This document shows, one piece after another, positions 63,811 through 64,000 of a DNA stretch of 64,000 bases; within the stretch, counting starts at the first letter, position 1; every line of letters starts with the position of its first letter. This DNA comes from Phycisphaerae bacterium (GTDB taxonomy: Bacteria; Planctomycetota; Phycisphaerae; SM23-33): the NCBI GenBank assembly GCA_016782885.1, contig JADHXQ010000010.1, positions 1 to 64,000 on the forward strand. Direction: 5' to 3'. A program made the translations under genes and the position numbers. The notes beneath the pieces were generated by a model, which ran no database searches, was not told the DNA's origin, and saw nothing but the letters and a program-made list of their open reading frames with translations.

Positions 63811-64000
63811 TCAGGCGTGTCCTCCTTCAGGGTTGAAGGCATTGCGGCCAGCGCTATTCTTCTGGCGAGACGGTTCGACAGTTTTTCGATCGACGCGGCG
63901 AGCGACGCGTTAAAGACCCTGTCGCCAACTCGGATCACGATCCCGCCGAGCATGTCCTCATCGACGTGGGCGATCAGGATAATCTCGCTGCCCAATTGCC
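63807..64000 (-). CDS. atpH: F-type ATP synthase subunit delta, 3' part (5' end outside window)
   Basis: The frame is open to base 64000, so the gene is cut; the first listed Met-like codon is actually TTG (Leu) inside the gene. The visible 64 residues ([40 protein letters not shown], split for reading) match the C-terminal domain of delta/OSCP, which ties the F1 head to the stator. ATGA overlap with atpA. Confidence 0.9.
   Translation of the reverse strand, partial: QLGSEIILIAHVDEDMLGGIVIRVGDRVFNASLAASIEKLSNRLARRIALAAMPSTLKEDTPE

Overview
The window looks like chromosomal DNA of a member of the Planctomycetota, most likely class Phycisphaerae or a close PVC relative. I infer this from the gene content and did not test it by search: a PilMNO-type pilus/type II secretion locus, extra prepilin-like genes, a PEP-CTERM protein, a PQQ propeller and a propeller-cytochrome c protein, a DUF3472/PA14/BNR secreted giant, a squalene-cyclase-like/DUF4159 protein, and a carbamoyltransferase-SxtJ-DUF5989-TPR cluster. 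Coding DNA is G+C-rich and densely packed on both strands. The first and last genes are cut by the window edges.

Layout. 1-3.9 kb (+): end of an SGNH-like/TPR protein, a NodU-type carbamoyltransferase, an SxtJ-like membrane protein and a DUF5989 protein, probably for a surface carbohydrate or secondary metabolite. 4.1-4.8 kb: PEP-CTERM exported protein. 4.9-7.5 kb (-): LTA-synthase-like sulfatase coupled to apt. 7.6-10 kb: mostly non-coding, with a minus-strand sRNA candidate, a degenerate receiver-like protein, and about 1 kb of plus-strand DNA holding three structured units that share a terminator element. Two of these units are diverged copies with conserved hairpins and loops reading CUCCUCCU (anti-Shine-Dalgarno). 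This is the most novel-looking part of the window. 10-11.8 kb (+): pdxJ and dapA. 11.9-16.7 kb (-): coaB, dut, ftsK and a glycosyltransferase. 17-26.2 kb (-): secreted C69 peptidase, giant multidomain protein, two tandem papain-like/NlpC-like membrane proteins and a prepilin-like protein. 26.5-31.8 kb (+): propeller/cytochrome c protein, PQQ propeller and uxaC. 31.8-34 kb (-): squalene-cyclase-like/DUF4159 protein. 34.3-37.4 kb (+): NfeD-like protein, flotillin and a tail-anchored partner. 37.5-39.4 kb (-): secreted protein with six internal repeats. 39.6-42.6 kb (+): glycogen-debranching-like enzyme and a membrane protein. 42.6-43.8 kb (-): DnaJ-type chaperone and a membrane protein.

43.9-56.7 kb (-) is one long pilus/type II secretion locus. 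In transcription order it holds pseudopilins I and J, a LamG-bearing minor pilin, pseudopilin H, PilM, PilN, PilO, a PilP/GspC-like protein, a histidine kinase, a single-domain response regulator, an HD-GYP phosphodiesterase, a STAS protein, the GspE/PilB ATPase with an MshEN-type N-terminus, and GspF. Signal transduction genes in the middle suggest c-di-GMP control of the machine. 57-64 kb (-): F-type ATP synthase genes (atpH partial, A, G, D, then a small membrane protein and a nitroreductase, then atpC), followed by hemC and a terminator.

Non-coding elements include several well-formed promoters (some with extended -10), palindromic repeats at 37.4, 58.6, 18.6 and 16.8 kb, and intrinsic terminators. 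I found no CRISPR array, rRNA, convincing tRNA or transposase gene. Function calls come from reading motifs and family resemblance by eye; none was verified by a database search.
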